64,000 nucleotides of DNA from Aureimonas sp. AU20 (GTDB lineage Bacteria > Pseudomonadota > Alphaproteobacteria > Rhizobiales > Rhizobiaceae): assembly GCF_001442755.1 (NCBI RefSeq), contig NZ_CP006367.1:186001-250000 (forward strand), read 5' to 3'. This document shows positions 36,491 to 46,639 of the stretch, one piece after another (position 1 is the first letter of the stretch; each line of letters begins with the position of its first letter). The notes beneath the pieces were generated by a model, which saw nothing but the letters and a program-made list of their open reading frames with translations, was not told the origin of the DNA and did not search any database. Made by a program: the position numbers and the translations under genes.

Positions 36491-37204
36491 TCAGAGGCGG
36501 CGGAAGGTGAGATAGGCGCCCTTGCGCCCCTCGCGATGCGCCTTGGCCTCGTAGCGCGTGCCCGGCCAGCCGGCATAGGGCGTGTGCCAGTCGGCCGGCC
36601 CTTCGGCCAGCCATTCGAAGCTTTCGTGGCCCCGCACGTGCTGCAGCGTCCAGTCCACATAGGTCTCGATGTCGGACGCGAAGCGGAAGCGCGCGCCGGG
36701 CTTCAGGACACGGGCAAAGCGCTTCAGCGTGCGCTCGTTGACGAAGCGGCGTTTCCAATGTTTCCGCTTCGGCCAGGGGTCGGGATAGAAGAGGTCGATC
36801 CCGTCCAGCGAGGCGTCCGGCAGCCAGTCGAGCAGCATCGTCGCGTCGTCGTCGAACAGGCGCAGGTTCGCGCGCGGCTCGGCTTCCAGCGCCACAAGCA
36901 TCTTGGCCATGGAATTGCGGAACGGCTCGACGCCGATGAAGCCGGTGCCGGGATGGCGGCCCGATTCCAGATGCAGATGCTCGCCGCCGCCGAAGCCGAT
37001 TTCGAGACGCACGGCCGGGACCTCCGCCTCGAACAGCCCGGTCACGTCCGCCGGCGCGGGCTGGGCAAGGTCGAGGCCGAGCGTCGGCATCCGCTCGGCC
37101 AGGAGATCGGCCTGGAGCGGACGCAGGGTCTTGCCGCGAGAACGGCCGAAGAAGTTCTCGCGGGTTCTCGCCTTCGGGGCGTTGACGCGGCGTTCAGCGG
37201 CCAA
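36491..37204 (-). CDS. trmB: tRNA (guanine-N7-)-methyltransferase
   Basis: The 237-residue SAM-dependent enzyme methylates G46 in tRNAs. It shows the SAM site [21 protein letters not shown], and the [19 protein letters not shown] signature of TrmB. The only start that keeps the conserved [10 protein letters not shown]-terminus is a TTG at 37204, which overlaps the last 11 bases of metK; GAAGG seven bases upstream supports it. It is therefore coupled to the gene that makes its cofactor. Confidence 0.95.
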   Translation of the reverse strand: MAAERRVNAPKARTRENFFGRSRGKTLRPLQADLLAERMPTLGLDLAQPAPADVTGLFEAEVPAVRLEIGFGGGEHLHLESGRHPGTGFIGVEPFRNSMAKMLVALEAEPRANLRLFDDDATMLLDWLPDASLDGIDLFYPDPWPKRKHWKRRFVNERTLKRFARVLKPGARFRFASDIETYVDWTLQHVRGHESFEWLAEGPADWHTPYAGWPGTRYEAKAHREGRKGAYLTFRRL

Positions 37205-38405
37205 GGGCGGCCTTCAGCTTCGACGTGAGGTCCGTGCGCTCCCAGGAGAAGGAGCCGTCGCGGCCGGGCTTGCGGCCGAAATGGCCGTAGGCGGAGGTCT
37301 TGGCGTAGATCGGCTTGGTGAGCTGGAGATGCTCGCGGATGCCGCGCGGCGTCAGGTCCATGACCTCGCGCAGCACCTTCTCCACGTCCGCTTCGTCCAC
37401 CGTGCCGGTGCCGTGCAGGTCGACATAGACCGACAGCGGCTCGGCGACGCCGATCGCGTAGGAGAGCTGGATGGTGCAGCGGTCGGCGAGCTTGGCGGCG
37501 ACCACGTTCTTGGCGAGATAGCGCGCGGCATAGGCGGCCGAGCGGTCCACCTTGGTCGGGTCCTTGCCCGAGAAGGCGCCGCCGCCGTGCGGCGCCGCGC
37601 CGCCATAGGTGTCCACGATGATCTTGCGGCCGGTGAGGCCGGCGTCGCCGTCCGGGCCGCCGATCACGAACTTGCCGGTCGGGTTCACGTGCCAGACGCA
37701 ATCCTTGGCGATCGCCAGATCGGCCACGGCCTCGCGCACGAAGGGCTCGACGATGGCGCGCACGTCCTTCGAGTTTAGGGATTCGTCGAGATGCTGGGTC
37801 GACAGGACAATCGAGACGATCTCGGCCGGCTTGCCGTCCTTGTAGCGCACGGTGACCTGCGTCTTGGCGTCCGGGCCGAGCTTGCCGGCGTCGCCTTCGC
37901 CATTCTTGCGGGCGGTGGCGAGGCGCTCCAGAATCTTCTGGGCATAGAAGATCGGCGCCGGCATGAGGTCGGCCGTCTCGCGGCAGGCATAGCCGAACAT
38001 GATGCCCTGGTCGCCCGCGCCCTCGGTGTTCTTCTCAGCGCCCACGTCCACGCCTTGGGCGATGTCGGCGGACTGCTCGTGCAGGAGGACGTCGATCTTG
38101 GCGGTCTTCCAATGGAAGCCGTCCTGCTCGTATCCAATGGCCTTCACGGCCTTGCGGGCCGCCGAGCGGACCTTGGACTTCAGGCGGCCGGGCTCCACCG
38201 AGCAGCGCACTTCGCCGGCGATGACGATGCGGTTGGTGGTGGCGAGCGTTTCGCAGGCGACGCGCAAGAGAGACGGGTCCATACCGGTCTTGCGCGCTTC
38301 CTTGTAGAGAAGATCCACGATCTCGTCGGAGATGCGGTCGCAAACCTTGTCGGGGTGTCCTTCGGAGACGCTTTCCGAGGTGAAGAGGTAATCGCTGCGC
38401 GCCAT
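37194..38405 (-). CDS. metK: S-adenosylmethionine synthetase
   Basis: The 403-residue enzyme makes SAM from methionine and [19 protein letters not shown] at the N-terminus, the [10 protein letters not shown] motif and [22 protein letters not shown] are the family signatures. I looked for known SAM-sensing leader motifs in the 150 bases upstream and found none; that gap holds a terminator for the regulator gene (38494-38525). Confidence 0.97.
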   Translation of the reverse strand: MARSDYLFTSESVSEGHPDKVCDRISDEIVDLLYKEARKTGMDPSLLRVACETLATTNRIVIAGEVRCSVEPGRLKSKVRSAARKAVKAIGYEQDGFHWKTAKIDVLLHEQSADIAQGVDVGAEKNTEGAGDQGIMFGYACRETADLMPAPIFYAQKILERLATARKNGEGDAGKLGPDAKTQVTVRYKDGKPAEIVSIVLSTQHLDESLNSKDVRAIVEPFVREAVADLAIAKDCVWHVNPTGKFVIGGPDGDAGLTGRKIIVDTYGGAAPHGGGAFSGKDPTKVDRSAAYAARYLAKNVVAAKLADRCTIQLSYAIGVAEPLSVYVDLHGTGTVDEADVEKVLREVMDLTPRGIREHLQLTKPIYAKTSAYGHFGRKPGRDGSFSWERTDLTSKLKAALGR

Positions 38406-38493
38406 CTGCGTGGAGATCTCCCGTGCGGTCGGCGCAAAGCCCGACCTGCCGCCTCACCCGCGCGAGGTCGCGGGCTCGCCGGGGTTAGAAAAT

Positions 38494-38525
38494 GAGGGCT
38501 CTTCGCGCAAGCGAAATCTGCCCTC
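38494..38525 (-). terminator. Terminator between the PraR/PhrR-type gene and metK
   Basis: On the minus strand GAGGGC pairs with GCCCTC, and an inner TTCGC-TTGC-GCGAA adds five pairs; ATTTTCT follows. It would end transcription of the upstream regulator gene and separate it from metK. Confidence 0.6.
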
Positions 38526-38558
38526 ACACCCCCGCGAAACGAGGTAAAACGTGCCGTT

Positions 38559-38981
38559 TCAGCTGTTTTCGGGTTCGTCCTCGAGCGAGCCGAGCGAGCG
38601 CACGAGATCGAGAACGCGGCGGCGAACCTTGGGGTCGGCGATGCGCGCGAAGGCGCGCGTCAGCTGCAGCGTCTCGCTCGAATTGTAGCCGTCATGGACG
38701 AACTCCTTCGGCGGTTCCTGCATCCCGTTGACGGTGGCGGGCGGATTGTCGAGCCCGTCGAAGAAGAACGCGACGGGGACGCTGAGAACCTCGCTGATGT
38801 TCTGCAGCCGGCTGGCGCCGATCCGGTTCGTGCCCTTCTCGTATTTCTGGATCTGCTGGAACGTGATGCCCAGATGTTCGCCGAGCTTCTCCTGGCTCAT
38901 GCCCACGCTCGTGCGCCGCAATCGCAGCCGCGCGCCCACGTGGACGTCGACCGGATTGGGTATCTTCTTCACATCTGCCAT
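38559..38981 (-). CDS. XRE-type helix-turn-helix regulator, PraR/PhrR-like
   Basis: The 140-residue protein has an XRE helix-turn-helix at about residues 18-72 (MSQEKLGEHLGITFQQIQKYE) and an alpha-helical C-terminal part (LQLTRAFARIADPKVRRRVLDL). The N-terminus IPNPVDVHVGARLRLRR and the location between lnt and metK match the rhizobial regulators called PhrR or PraR, which respond to acid or tune biofilm and quorum-sensing genes in some species (known for relatives). AGAAGG upstream of ATG 38981 decides the start. Confidence 0.88.
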   Translation of the reverse strand: MADVKKIPNPVDVHVGARLRLRRTSVGMSQEKLGEHLGITFQQIQKYEKGTNRIGASRLQNISEVLSVPVAFFFDGLDNPPATVNGMQEPPKEFVHDGYNSSETLQLTRAFARIADPKVRRRVLDLVRSLGSLEDEPENS

Positions 38982-39113
38982 TGCCGCCTTCTGCCCGTTA
39001 CCCCACCGGAGCCTTCGGCTCGGCCCGCGCCGTCGCAAGTCCACCGAACGATGCGGAACCAATGATAGAGGTATTCCTGCAGATGAATTGGTTAGGGGCC
39101 GTCCGGCTTGGCG

Positions 39114-40760
39114 TCAATCAACCGTATGGCGAAATCGGACCACACCCATGATTGCCAAAAAGGCAGCAATGGCCCAAAGCGCGAAAAAGAGGCTCTCCCC
39201 CATTTTCGCGTAGAGCGTCGGGGCGCCCGGCAGAGGCAAAACGGCGTCCACCGCGCCGCCCTGGCCGAGCGCCAGACCCGCCACGGGGCGCCCCGCCGAA
39301 TCAGTCACGATCGAGATTCCGGTGTTGGCCGCGCGCACCAGCGGCAGGCCGAGGGCGACGGCGGTGAGCTGCGCCTGCCGCAGATGCTGATAAGGGCCGG
39401 GGGTCTGCCCGTACCACGCGTCGTTGGTCACGTTGAGAATGAAGTCGGGCCGCTCGCCGCCCCGTTCGATCTCGCCGGGAAAGATGATCTCGTAGCAGAC
39501 GAGCGGCAGGAAGCGCGGCCCCCCTGCCCCGGCCGGCAGCAAGCGGCGAGAAGCGCCGGCCGAGAAGCCGCCTGGCAGATGCGTCAGCTGGTTGACGCCC
39601 CAGCGCTCCAGCACCGCCTGGAACGGCAGGTACTCGCCGAAGGGCACGAGATGCAGCTTGTCCTGCGCGTCGAGGATCGTGCCGTCCTCGGCGATCACGT
39701 AGATCGAGTTGAAGAAGCGCGCGCGGGCGCCCTCGCCTTCCATGCGCGTCGCCCCGGCGATCAGCGTATCGCCGGGCGCAAGCGTCTCGGCCAGGCTTCC
39801 CACCGCGTCGGGGCGCTGGGTGAGGATAAAGGGAAAGGCGGATTCGGGCCAGATCACGAGGCGACGGCCCGGCGCGTCGGACGGCGCCTGGGCGGTCTCG
39901 TCCGCGCCTTGCAGGATCGGCTCCGGCGGGCGCGGGCCGGCGGTCAGCTCCAGCTGGCGCGCGAAGATGCGCTCGGCCTCGGCCGGGTCCCATTTCTGTC
40001 CCTGCAGGATGTTGGGCTGTACGAGGCGCAGCGCGACCCCCGGCACGTGACCCGTCGGCGCCTGGGATAGGTGCCAAGCGCCGAAGCCGACATGCAGGGC
40101 GACGAGCACCGCCCCGAGAGCGGCCGCAAGACCCCGACCGCGCGTGGGATAGGCCAGGAGCGCCGGCAGCGAGAAGACGAAGAGCGAGACGAGGGTCAGC
40201 CCGTTGAGGCCGATCAAAGAGACCGAACCCATGAGCATCGGCACCGGGGCGGCGATGGCGCCGACCGTGTTCCACGTGAATCCCGTGAAGAGCACGCCGC
40301 GCAAAAATTCGAACAGGGCGAGACTGGCCGCCAGCGCGGCCAGCCGGGCCGGTCCGTCGCTCCAGACGAGGCGCGCCAGCGCCGTCGCCAGACCCCAGTA
40401 GACGGCGAGCGCGGCCGGCAGGGCGAGGATCGCGAGCGGCAGCGCCCACCAGAACTCGGCCGCATCCACCAGCATGGCCGCGCCCAGCCACCAGAGGCCG
40501 GCGACGAAGTAGCCGAAGCCGAAGAGCCAGCCGACGCGGAAAGCCGGCCAGGAGCGGCGCAGCAGCCCCGCGCCCGGCGCGCCGCTGGCGCCGTCCACCA
40601 GCCAGACCAGGATGGGAAAGGACACGAAGCCGACGGCCGGCACGTTGAAGGGCGCGAGCCCCAGGACCAGAAACGCCCCCGCGAGACAGGCGATGGCCGC
40701 CCGCGTCCAGCCATCGCTCAAGATGATGCGCCCCGCCAGACGCTGAAGTCCCGTTTGCAA
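39114..40760 (-). CDS. lnt: Apolipoprotein N-acyltransferase
   Basis: The 548-residue inner-membrane enzyme adds the third fatty acid to lipoproteins. About eight N-terminal membrane segments (to about 235) precede a nitrilase-like domain with the catalytic triad E306 (WPESAFPF), K368 (DKLHLVPFGEYLPF) and C422 (LVCYEIIFP). A last membrane segment closes the protein. The neighbour pair lnt and PhrR-type regulator is conserved in rhizobia. Confidence 0.96.
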   Translation of the reverse strand: MQTGLQRLAGRIILSDGWTRAAIACLAGAFLVLGLAPFNVPAVGFVSFPILVWLVDGASGAPGAGLLRRSWPAFRVGWLFGFGYFVAGLWWLGAAMLVDAAEFWWALPLAILALPAALAVYWGLATALARLVWSDGPARLAALAASLALFEFLRGVLFTGFTWNTVGAIAAPVPMLMGSVSLIGLNGLTLVSLFVFSLPALLAYPTRGRGLAAALGAVLVALHVGFGAWHLSQAPTGHVPGVALRLVQPNILQGQKWDPAEAERIFARQLELTAGPRPPEPILQGADETAQAPSDAPGRRLVIWPESAFPFILTQRPDAVGSLAETLAPGDTLIAGATRMEGEGARARFFNSIYVIAEDGTILDAQDKLHLVPFGEYLPFQAVLERWGVNQLTHLPGGFSAGASRRLLPAGAGGPRFLPLVCYEIIFPGEIERGGERPDFILNVTNDAWYGQTPGPYQHLRQAQLTAVALGLPLVRAANTGISIVTDSAGRPVAGLALGQGGAVDAVLPLPGAPTLYAKMGESLFFALWAIAAFLAIMGVVRFRHTVD

Positions 40761-40864
40761 ATCGCTTCCCCTCCCTGGGCCGGCAAGGCCGGTCGCAGCG
40801 CCGATAAAGGCGCGCGATCCATTCGTCTAGAAGGACAAGCTTTCGCAGAGCCGGGGCGGCGCGC

Positions 40865-41893
40865 CTATTGCGCGAGTTCGGGCGCCGCGCCTTCGGGGAA
40901 CCGCACGATGCGCAGGCGCTTGACGCGGCGCGGATCGGCTTCCAGCACCTCGATCTCGAAGCCGGGCACGGCCTCGATCACGGCGCCGACCTCCGGCAGG
41001 CCGCCATGCGCATGGACCACCAGACCGCCGATCGTCTCGGCCTCTTCCTCGAAGCGGCTGACGTCGAAATCGGCGCCGACGATCTTGCTGATATCCTCCA
41101 GATCGGCGCGCGCGTCGGCGTAGTAGACCCCGTCGCCCGCATGGGTGACGAGCACCTCCTCGTCGTCGTGCTCGTCCTCGATGTCGCCGACGACGATTTC
41201 GAGAATGTCCTCCAGCGAGACGAGACCGTCGGTCCCGCCATATTCGTCGATCACCAGCGCCATCTGGATGTGGCTCGCCTGCATGCGCGACATCAGCTCG
41301 GCCGCGTGCATGGAGGGCGGCACGAAGAGCACCTGTCGAAGCAGGCCGAGTTCGGAGATCGTTTGGTCGAGATCGACGCGAGCGAGGTCGAGCGTCGAGC
41401 GCACCGGCGCGCCTTCGATGGCCTTGTCGTGGCCGAAGCACAGGGCGGCGCGCGTGATGTGGCCCATCATGTCGCGGATGTGGACCATGCCGAGCGGATC
41501 GTCGAGCCCTTCGCCGTAAACGGGCATGCGCGAGCGGCCGGTTTCCTCGAAGCGGGCCATCAGTTCGGCCAGCGTCGCCGTGATCGTCACGGCGTCGATT
41601 TCGGTGCGGGACACCATGACGTCCTCCACGCGCAGGCCGTGGAGCTTGAGAATGTTGGTGAGCATCAGGCGCTCGCCGGGCGAGAAGCCCGTGGCCTCCC
41701 CGCCGCCGCCCACCAGGGCTTCCACCAGTTCCTCGCGCAGCGAGGGCGGAACGCGGGGCCTCAGGAAGGTGACGAGCTGCTCGAAGAAACCGGGCTCGTC
41801 CTCCCGCGGCCGCCGCCGACTTCGTCCGTCCGGCGCCTCTGGCGTCAGGCGCTCGCCCGAGGGCGTCTCGTCCTGATGTTGGGTCATGCTCAT
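40865..41893 (-). CDS. CorC/HlyC family CBS-domain protein
   Basis: The 342-residue soluble protein has a paired CBS domain (LRVEDVMVSRTEIDAV..., RQVLFVPPSMHAAELMSRM) and a C-terminal transporter-associated domain (DFDVSRFEEEAETIGGLVV). It resembles CorC, linked to magnesium and cobalt efflux, and proteins annotated as hemolysin-like; no membrane domain is present. The ATG at 41893 overlaps the ybeY stop (ATGA). The frame is open further upstream, but that is antisense shadow. Confidence 0.93.
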   Translation of the reverse strand: MSMTQHQDETPSGERLTPEAPDGRSRRRPREDEPGFFEQLVTFLRPRVPPSLREELVEALVGGGGEATGFSPGERLMLTNILKLHGLRVEDVMVSRTEIDAVTITATLAELMARFEETGRSRMPVYGEGLDDPLGMVHIRDMMGHITRAALCFGHDKAIEGAPVRSTLDLARVDLDQTISELGLLRQVLFVPPSMHAAELMSRMQASHIQMALVIDEYGGTDGLVSLEDILEIVVGDIEDEHDDEEVLVTHAGDGVYYADARADLEDISKIVGADFDVSRFEEEAETIGGLVVHAHGGLPEVGAVIEAVPGFEIEVLEADPRRVKRLRIVRFPEGAAPELAQ

Positions 41894-42438
41894 GAGGGCA
41901 GTCTTTCGTTGGTGCGTTGATCGGCGACGAACTCGGCGTCGCCGTAGGGATCGGGGATGCCGAGGCCGGCCAGGATGCGGATCTCGGCGGACTCCATGTC
42001 CTCGGCATCCTCGTCCGTCTCGTGGTCGAAGCCGAGAAGATGCAACATTCCATGCACAAGCAGATGACGGACATGGTCCGCCGCGCTCTTGCCTTCCTCG
42101 GCCGCCTCGCGCTCGCAGGTTTCGGCCGCGAGCACGAGATCGCCGAGCAGCGGCCCCGGCGCGTCGCCGGGCGCAAGGTCGCTCATGGGAAAGGACAGGA
42201 CGTTGGTCGGCTTGTCCTTGCCGCGCCACTCGCGATTGACCTCGCGAACCTCGGCGTCATCGGTCAGCGTGACGGAGACTTCGGTGTCGAGATCGGCCGC
42301 AAAACCCTGGTCGCGCGCCACTGCATTCACGGCCTCGCGCACCAGGGGCTCGGGATCGCCCTTCAGAATGGCGCGCCAGAGATCGCACTCCTCTGATAGG
42401 AGAATGCGCGGCGCGCCGGGTTGTCGCCCGTCCGTCAT
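41890..42438 (-). CDS. ybeY: Endoribonuclease YbeY (16S rRNA maturation)
   Basis: The 182-residue metalloenzyme matures the 3' end of 16S rRNA. The zinc site H129-x3-H133-x5-H139 (HGMLHLLGFDH) is intact. The frame NVLSFPMSDLAPG upstream of it is also typical. Its ATG overlaps the phoH stop, and its stop overlaps the corC start, so three genes are tightly coupled. Confidence 0.96.
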   Translation of the reverse strand: MTDGRQPGAPRILLSEECDLWRAILKGDPEPLVREAVNAVARDQGFAADLDTEVSVTLTDDAEVREVNREWRGKDKPTNVLSFPMSDLAPGDAPGPLLGDLVLAAETCEREAAEEGKSAADHVRHLLVHGMLHLLGFDHETDEDAEDMESAEIRILAGLGIPDPYGDAEFVADQRTNERLPS

Positions 42439-43475
42439 GACCGGCCGTTCGCCTGGCTGCGCTTCTGCGTGGCGTCGCCCTCGTAGGCCTCGACGATCGA
42501 CTGGACGAGGCGGTGACGCACGACGTCCTTGGATTCGAAGCGCACGGAGACGATGTTGGACACGCCGTCGAGAATGCGCAACGCCTCGACCAGGCCTGAG
42601 GTCTGGCCCGGCGGCAGGTCGATCTGCGACGGATCGCCCGTCACCACCATGCGGGCGTTTTCGCCAAGGCGCGTCAGGAACATCTTCATCTGCATCGAGG
42701 TCGTATTCTGCGCCTCGTCGAGGATCACCGCCGCGTTGGTCAGCGTGCGGCCGCGCATGAAGGCGAGCGGCGCGATCTCGATGGCGCCGGCGGCAAGCGC
42801 CCGCTCCACCTTCTCGGCCGGGATCATGTCGTAGAGCGCGTCGTAGAGTGGGCGCAGATAGGGATCGACCTTGTCCTTCATGTCGCCCGGCAGGAAGCCG
42901 AGCCGCTCGCCCGCTTCAACAGCGGGGCGCGACAGGATGATGCGCTCGACCTGCCCGCGCTCCAAAAGCTGGGCGGCGTGGGCGACGGCGAGATAGGTCT
43001 TGCCCGTGCCGGCCGGGCCGACACCGAACACGAGCTCGGCCCGGTCCATGGCGCGCATATAGGCGTCCTGGGTCGGGGTGCGGGCGTGAATGGTCTTCTT
43101 GCGGGTCGAAATCTGGGCGAGCGAGATGCGGCCCTTCTTCTCCAGCGTCGGCAGCACGAGCTGGTCGTCCTGCGCCACCGCCATGCGGATGGCGCCCTCG
43201 ACGTCGGAGGGGCCGATCTCGGCGCCGCCCTGCAGCCGGCCGTAGAGGAAGTCCAACGCGCGCCGGGCCTGCTCGCTGGCGGTCGGGTCGCCCTTCAGCT
43301 CCACCTTGTTGCCGCGCGCCCGCGCGTCGACATGCAGCTTCTGCTCGATCAGGGCCAGATGCTCGTCGAACTGCCCGAACAGGGCGCCGGCGAGCCGGTT
43401 GTCGTCGAAGGTCAGTACGAGATGGGCCATGTCCGACGCGCCGGAGACCGGTGACATGCCGCGCGCTGCCTTCAT
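42435..43475 (-). CDS. phoH: PhoH family ATPase
   Basis: The 346-residue protein has a short N-terminal KH-like part and a P-loop ATPase domain with GPAGTGKT (153-160) and ILDEAQN. PhoH/YbeZ proteins work next to YbeY in rRNA processing. It overlaps the miaB stop and the ybeY start by ATGA junctions. Confidence 0.95.
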   Translation of the reverse strand: MKAARGMSPVSGASDMAHLVLTFDDNRLAGALFGQFDEHLALIEQKLHVDARARGNKVELKGDPTASEQARRALDFLYGRLQGGAEIGPSDVEGAIRMAVAQDDQLVLPTLEKKGRISLAQISTRKKTIHARTPTQDAYMRAMDRAELVFGVGPAGTGKTYLAVAHAAQLLERGQVERIILSRPAVEAGERLGFLPGDMKDKVDPYLRPLYDALYDMIPAEKVERALAAGAIEIAPLAFMRGRTLTNAAVILDEAQNTTSMQMKMFLTRLGENARMVVTGDPSQIDLPPGQTSGLVEALRILDGVSNIVSVRFESKDVVRHRLVQSIVEAYEGDATQKRSQANGRS

Positions 43476-44902
43476 GCGATCTTCCTTAAAGGTGGCTCCG
43501 CCGCCACGGGGGCGGGGTCGGGAGCGTCAACCGGCTCGGCGCCGGCGGCCATGAGGGAATTGGTCATGCTCGCGGACACGCGAACCGAAACGATGTCGCC
43601 GACCTCGCCTGCCGACGTGGGCACCACGACCGGCAGAAGGAAGGGCGAGCGGCCGATCATCTGGCCGGGATGGCGCCCCGACTTCTCGATCAGCACCTCG
43701 GTGTCGCGCCCCACGAAGCTTTCCTGGAAGGCCACCTGCTGCTCGCGGATCAGCGCCTGGAGCCGGTCGAGCCGCTCGGTCTTGACGCTTTCGGGCACGT
43801 GACCGTCCATCGTCGCGCCCGGCGTGCCGGGGCGCGGCGAATATTTGAACGTGTAGGCGGCGGCGTAGCGAACCTCGCGCACCAGCTCCAGCGTCGCCTC
43901 GAAATCGGCGTCGCTCTCGCCGGGGAAGCCGACGATGAAATCGCCCGACAGGGCGATGTCGGGCCGCGCGGCGCGAATGCGGTCGAGGAGGCTGAGATAG
44001 TCGGCCGCCTTGTGGCGCCGGTTCATCGCCTTGAGAATGCGGTCCGAGCCGGACTGCACGGGCAGATGCAGATAGGGCATGAGCGCGCGAAGGTCGCGAT
44101 GCGCCTCGATCAGGGCCTCGTCCATGTCGCGGGGATGCGAGGTCGTATAGCGCAGCCGAGCGATGCCGGGAATTTCGGCCAGCTCGCGCAGCAGCGAGGC
44201 GAGACCGCCATCCTCCGGGCCCCAGGCGTTGACGTTCTGCCCGAGCAGGGTCAGCTCGCGCACGCCCGCCTCGGCCAGCCGCCGCGCTTCGGCCAGGATC
44301 GCCGCGCGCGGGCGCGAAACCTCCGCGCCGCGCGTATAGGGCACGACGCAGAAGGTGCAGAACTTGTCGCAGCCTTCCTGGACGGTGACGAAGGCGGCGA
44401 CGCCCCGCTGGCGGATTTCCTTGGCCGAGGGGTTCGGCAGATGCTCGAACTTGTCCTCCACCGCATAGTCGGTCTCGATCACGCGCTCGCCCTTGGCGAC
44501 GCGGGCCAGAACCTCCGGTAGCCGGTGGTAGGTCTGCGGGCCGACCACGAGATCGACCACGGGCGCGCGGGCGATGATCTCCGGCCCTTCAGCCTGGGCC
44601 ACGCAGCCGGTGACGCCGATGCGCATCTCCTGGCCGAGCGCGGCGCGCTCCGCCTTCAGGACGCGCAGCCGGCCCAGTTCGGAATAGATCTTCTCGGCCG
44701 CGCGCTCGCGGATATGGCAGGTGTTGAGGAGCACGAGGTCGGCGTCCTCGACGCTGTCGGTCGGCCGGTATCCGTCCTTGGCCAGTGCGTCGCCCATGCG
44801 CTGGCTGTCGTAGACGTTCATCTGGCAGCCATAGGTCTTGATGAAGACCTTGCGCCTGTTGTCGGCCGGCTCGATGCCTCGTTCGTCGATCGTCTCGCTC
44901 AT
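43472..44902 (-). CDS. miaB: tRNA-2-methylthio-N6-dimethylallyladenosine synthase
   Basis: The 476-residue radical-SAM enzyme adds the methylthio group at A37 of tRNAs. C26, C62 and C100 bind one iron-sulfur cluster, C178-x3-C182-x2-C185 (CDKFCTFC) the radical-SAM cluster; a TRAM domain ends the protein. The ATG at 44902, with GAAGGA just upstream, removes about 50 non-conserved residues of the longer frame. Confidence 0.97.
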   Translation of the reverse strand: MSETIDERGIEPADNRRKVFIKTYGCQMNVYDSQRMGDALAKDGYRPTDSVEDADLVLLNTCHIRERAAEKIYSELGRLRVLKAERAALGQEMRIGVTGCVAQAEGPEIIARAPVVDLVVGPQTYHRLPEVLARVAKGERVIETDYAVEDKFEHLPNPSAKEIRQRGVAAFVTVQEGCDKFCTFCVVPYTRGAEVSRPRAAILAEARRLAEAGVRELTLLGQNVNAWGPEDGGLASLLRELAEIPGIARLRYTTSHPRDMDEALIEAHRDLRALMPYLHLPVQSGSDRILKAMNRRHKAADYLSLLDRIRAARPDIALSGDFIVGFPGESDADFEATLELVREVRYAAAYTFKYSPRPGTPGATMDGHVPESVKTERLDRLQALIREQQVAFQESFVGRDTEVLIEKSGRHPGQMIGRSPFLLPVVVPTSAGEVGDIVSVRVSASMTNSLMAAGAEPVDAPDPAPVAAEPPLRKIA

Positions 44903-45130
44903 GCGTCCTTCGTGATGCAAGCTGAGGCGAAACCGCCCCGGCCAGCTTCTATCGCGGCCCCGCCGATCCTGATGTCCGAAAGGATCCTGTCCCGACGGGG
45001 TCCGACACGGCACCTTGCGAGCCGCGCCGCCCCAACCGGAACGCGCAGCCAACCTTCTTGCCTTCCCTTCTATATCAGCCGGCGGGGGGGAGCGCGCAAG
45101 CCGGGTTTCTCGGCAAACGACGCTTTGCCT

Positions 45131-45997
45131 CTAACGGATGCTTTCGTCGCAGCCGCGCAGACTGCGCAGAAGCAGCGCCGAGACCACGGTTTCGCAGCGC
45201 CGGGCGACGGCCTTGCGGTCGCTTTTGGCATCGAAGAGGATCGGCTCGCCGAAGCGGATTTCGGCATCCACCGCCCCTTCGCGTAGGAAGGCGAGGAGAT
45301 GCGGCCCGAGTTCCACGTCGCCCGGCCAGGCCGCGAGCGGGCGGCCATAACGGCCCATCGCCATGCCGTTGGCCTTGGTATAGGCGATCGATACCGGCTG
45401 AACCGAGACCGCCTCCTTGCCCGAGCGGCGGAGCGAGGCCTGCGCGGCGCCGAACAGGGCGGTCTTGAAGGGCAGGACGCGGTTGCCGTCCGAGGTCGTG
45501 CCTTCCGCAAACAGAACCATGGCGTCGCCGGCGTTCAGCCGCTCGCCGATCGCGTCGGCCTGCTCGCCGGTGCGCCCGCGCGCTTCCCGCTCGACGAAGG
45601 TGGTGCGCTGCAGCTTGGCGAGAAGCCCGAAGACCGGCCAGGTGCCAACCTCGCTCTTGGCGATGAAGGACAGGGGCATGACGGCGCCGAGCGCCACGAT
45701 GTCGGCCCAGGACTGGTGGTTGGCGACGATCAGCAGCGGGCGCCCCTCGGCGGGCGCGCCGGAAATGTGGAGGCGCAGGCCGATCAGCCGCGCGGCGACG
45801 CGGTGCCAGACGAAGGGAAGCCGGCGCGCGAGCGGCCAGCCGCGACGGATCGCCAGGATCTGCAAGGGTCCCAGCACGACGGTCATCACTGCAAGAACGA
45901 AGGCGATGAAGACGAGGCGCAGCGTGCCGAGCGGATCGCGCCGTCGCGCGGGTTCGCTCACCGGTAGGACCGGCTCGCCGAGGCGCGCTTCAGTCAC
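45131..45997 (-). CDS. Lysophospholipid acyltransferase family protein (PlsC/OlsA-like)
   Basis: The 288-residue protein has one or two N-terminal membrane segments (about 27-50), then the acyltransferase motifs NHQSWAD (H94-x4-D99), FVEREARGR and AEGTTSDG. It would acylate a lyso-lipid, either lysophosphatidic acid or lyso-ornithine lipid. OlsB, the first enzyme of ornithine-lipid synthesis, is in this window at 61897, so an OlsA role is possible but unproven. It overlaps the start region of rimI's stop by eight bases. Confidence 0.9.
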   Translation of the reverse strand: MTEARLGEPVLPVSEPARRRDPLGTLRLVFIAFVLAVMTVVLGPLQILAIRRGWPLARRLPFVWHRVAARLIGLRLHISGAPAEGRPLLIVANHQSWADIVALGAVMPLSFIAKSEVGTWPVFGLLAKLQRTTFVEREARGRTGEQADAIGERLNAGDAMVLFAEGTTSDGNRVLPFKTALFGAAQASLRRSGKEAVSVQPVSIAYTKANGMAMGRYGRPLAAWPGDVELGPHLLAFLREGAVDAEIRFGEPILFDAKSDRKAVARRCETVVSALLLRSLRGCDESIR

Positions 45998-46511
45998 GCA
46001 GGGCTCGTTTCAGGATCAGGGCGCTGGTGCGCGTGCCGTCCGGTCCGGCGTAGTAGGCGGGGCGACGGCCCACTTCCTCGAAGCGCAGGCGGCGATACAG
46101 CGCCAGAGCGGCCGCGTTGGTCTCCTCCACTTCGAGGAACAGCGAGGCGGCGCGCTCGGCGTGGAGATATTGCAGGGCGTTGTCCATGAGAAGGCGGCCG
46201 ATGCCCTTGCCGCGCGCCGCCTTGTCCACGGCGATGGTGAGGATTTCGGCCTCGTCCACCGTGAGGCGCGCCAGGACGACGCCCACCGCCGTGTGGTTGT
46301 TTTCGGCGCGCACGATGAAGCCGAACGTGCCCCCCTGCCCCAAGAGCGAGGCGAACTCGTCGCCCGACCAGGACTGGGTGAAGGCTTCCGAATGGATTTC
46401 GGCGGCCTCGTCGAGATCGTCCAGCCCGAGCGGCATGGCCACGTAGCCGGAGGGGCCGAGAAGGCCGTCCCAGAAGGACAGGGTCCAGGCGAGGGGGAGA
46501 TACCAGTACAT
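45990..46511 (-). CDS. rimI: Ribosomal-protein-S18-alanine N-acetyltransferase-like GNAT protein
   Basis: The 173-residue GNAT enzyme has the acetyl-CoA loop VDKAARGKGIGRLLMDNAL and the C-terminal EVEETNAAALALYRRLRFEEVGRR typical of RimI. The N-terminal 25 residues (YWYLPLAWTLSFWDGLLG) are extra and hydrophobic, so the true start may be M26 near 46436; I keep the longer form because the frame is open and no stronger site was seen. It follows tsaB after about 130 bases. Confidence 0.88.
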   Translation of the reverse strand: MYWYLPLAWTLSFWDGLLGPSGYVAMPLGLDDLDEAAEIHSEAFTQSWSGDEFASLLGQGGTFGFIVRAENNHTAVGVVLARLTVDEAEILTIAVDKAARGKGIGRLLMDNALQYLHAERAASLFLEVEETNAAALALYRRLRFEEVGRRPAYYAGPDGTRTSALILKRALRD

Positions 46512-46639
46512 GCTTCTCTCCGAGAAGAGGTCGGGCGTCCATTCTGCGCCTCGCCCCTTTCCGCATCATTATGCTGCCGATGAAGGCAGATCCGCTAGTG
46601 CGTCTTTGCGTCAGGCTCGGGCCAGCCTCAGGCCCAAGC

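Noticed and set aside
38406..38558. SAM riboswitch upstream of metK
   Set aside because: I looked for SAM-II and SAM/SAH-type conserved strings and found none; the gap is explained by a terminator hairpin.
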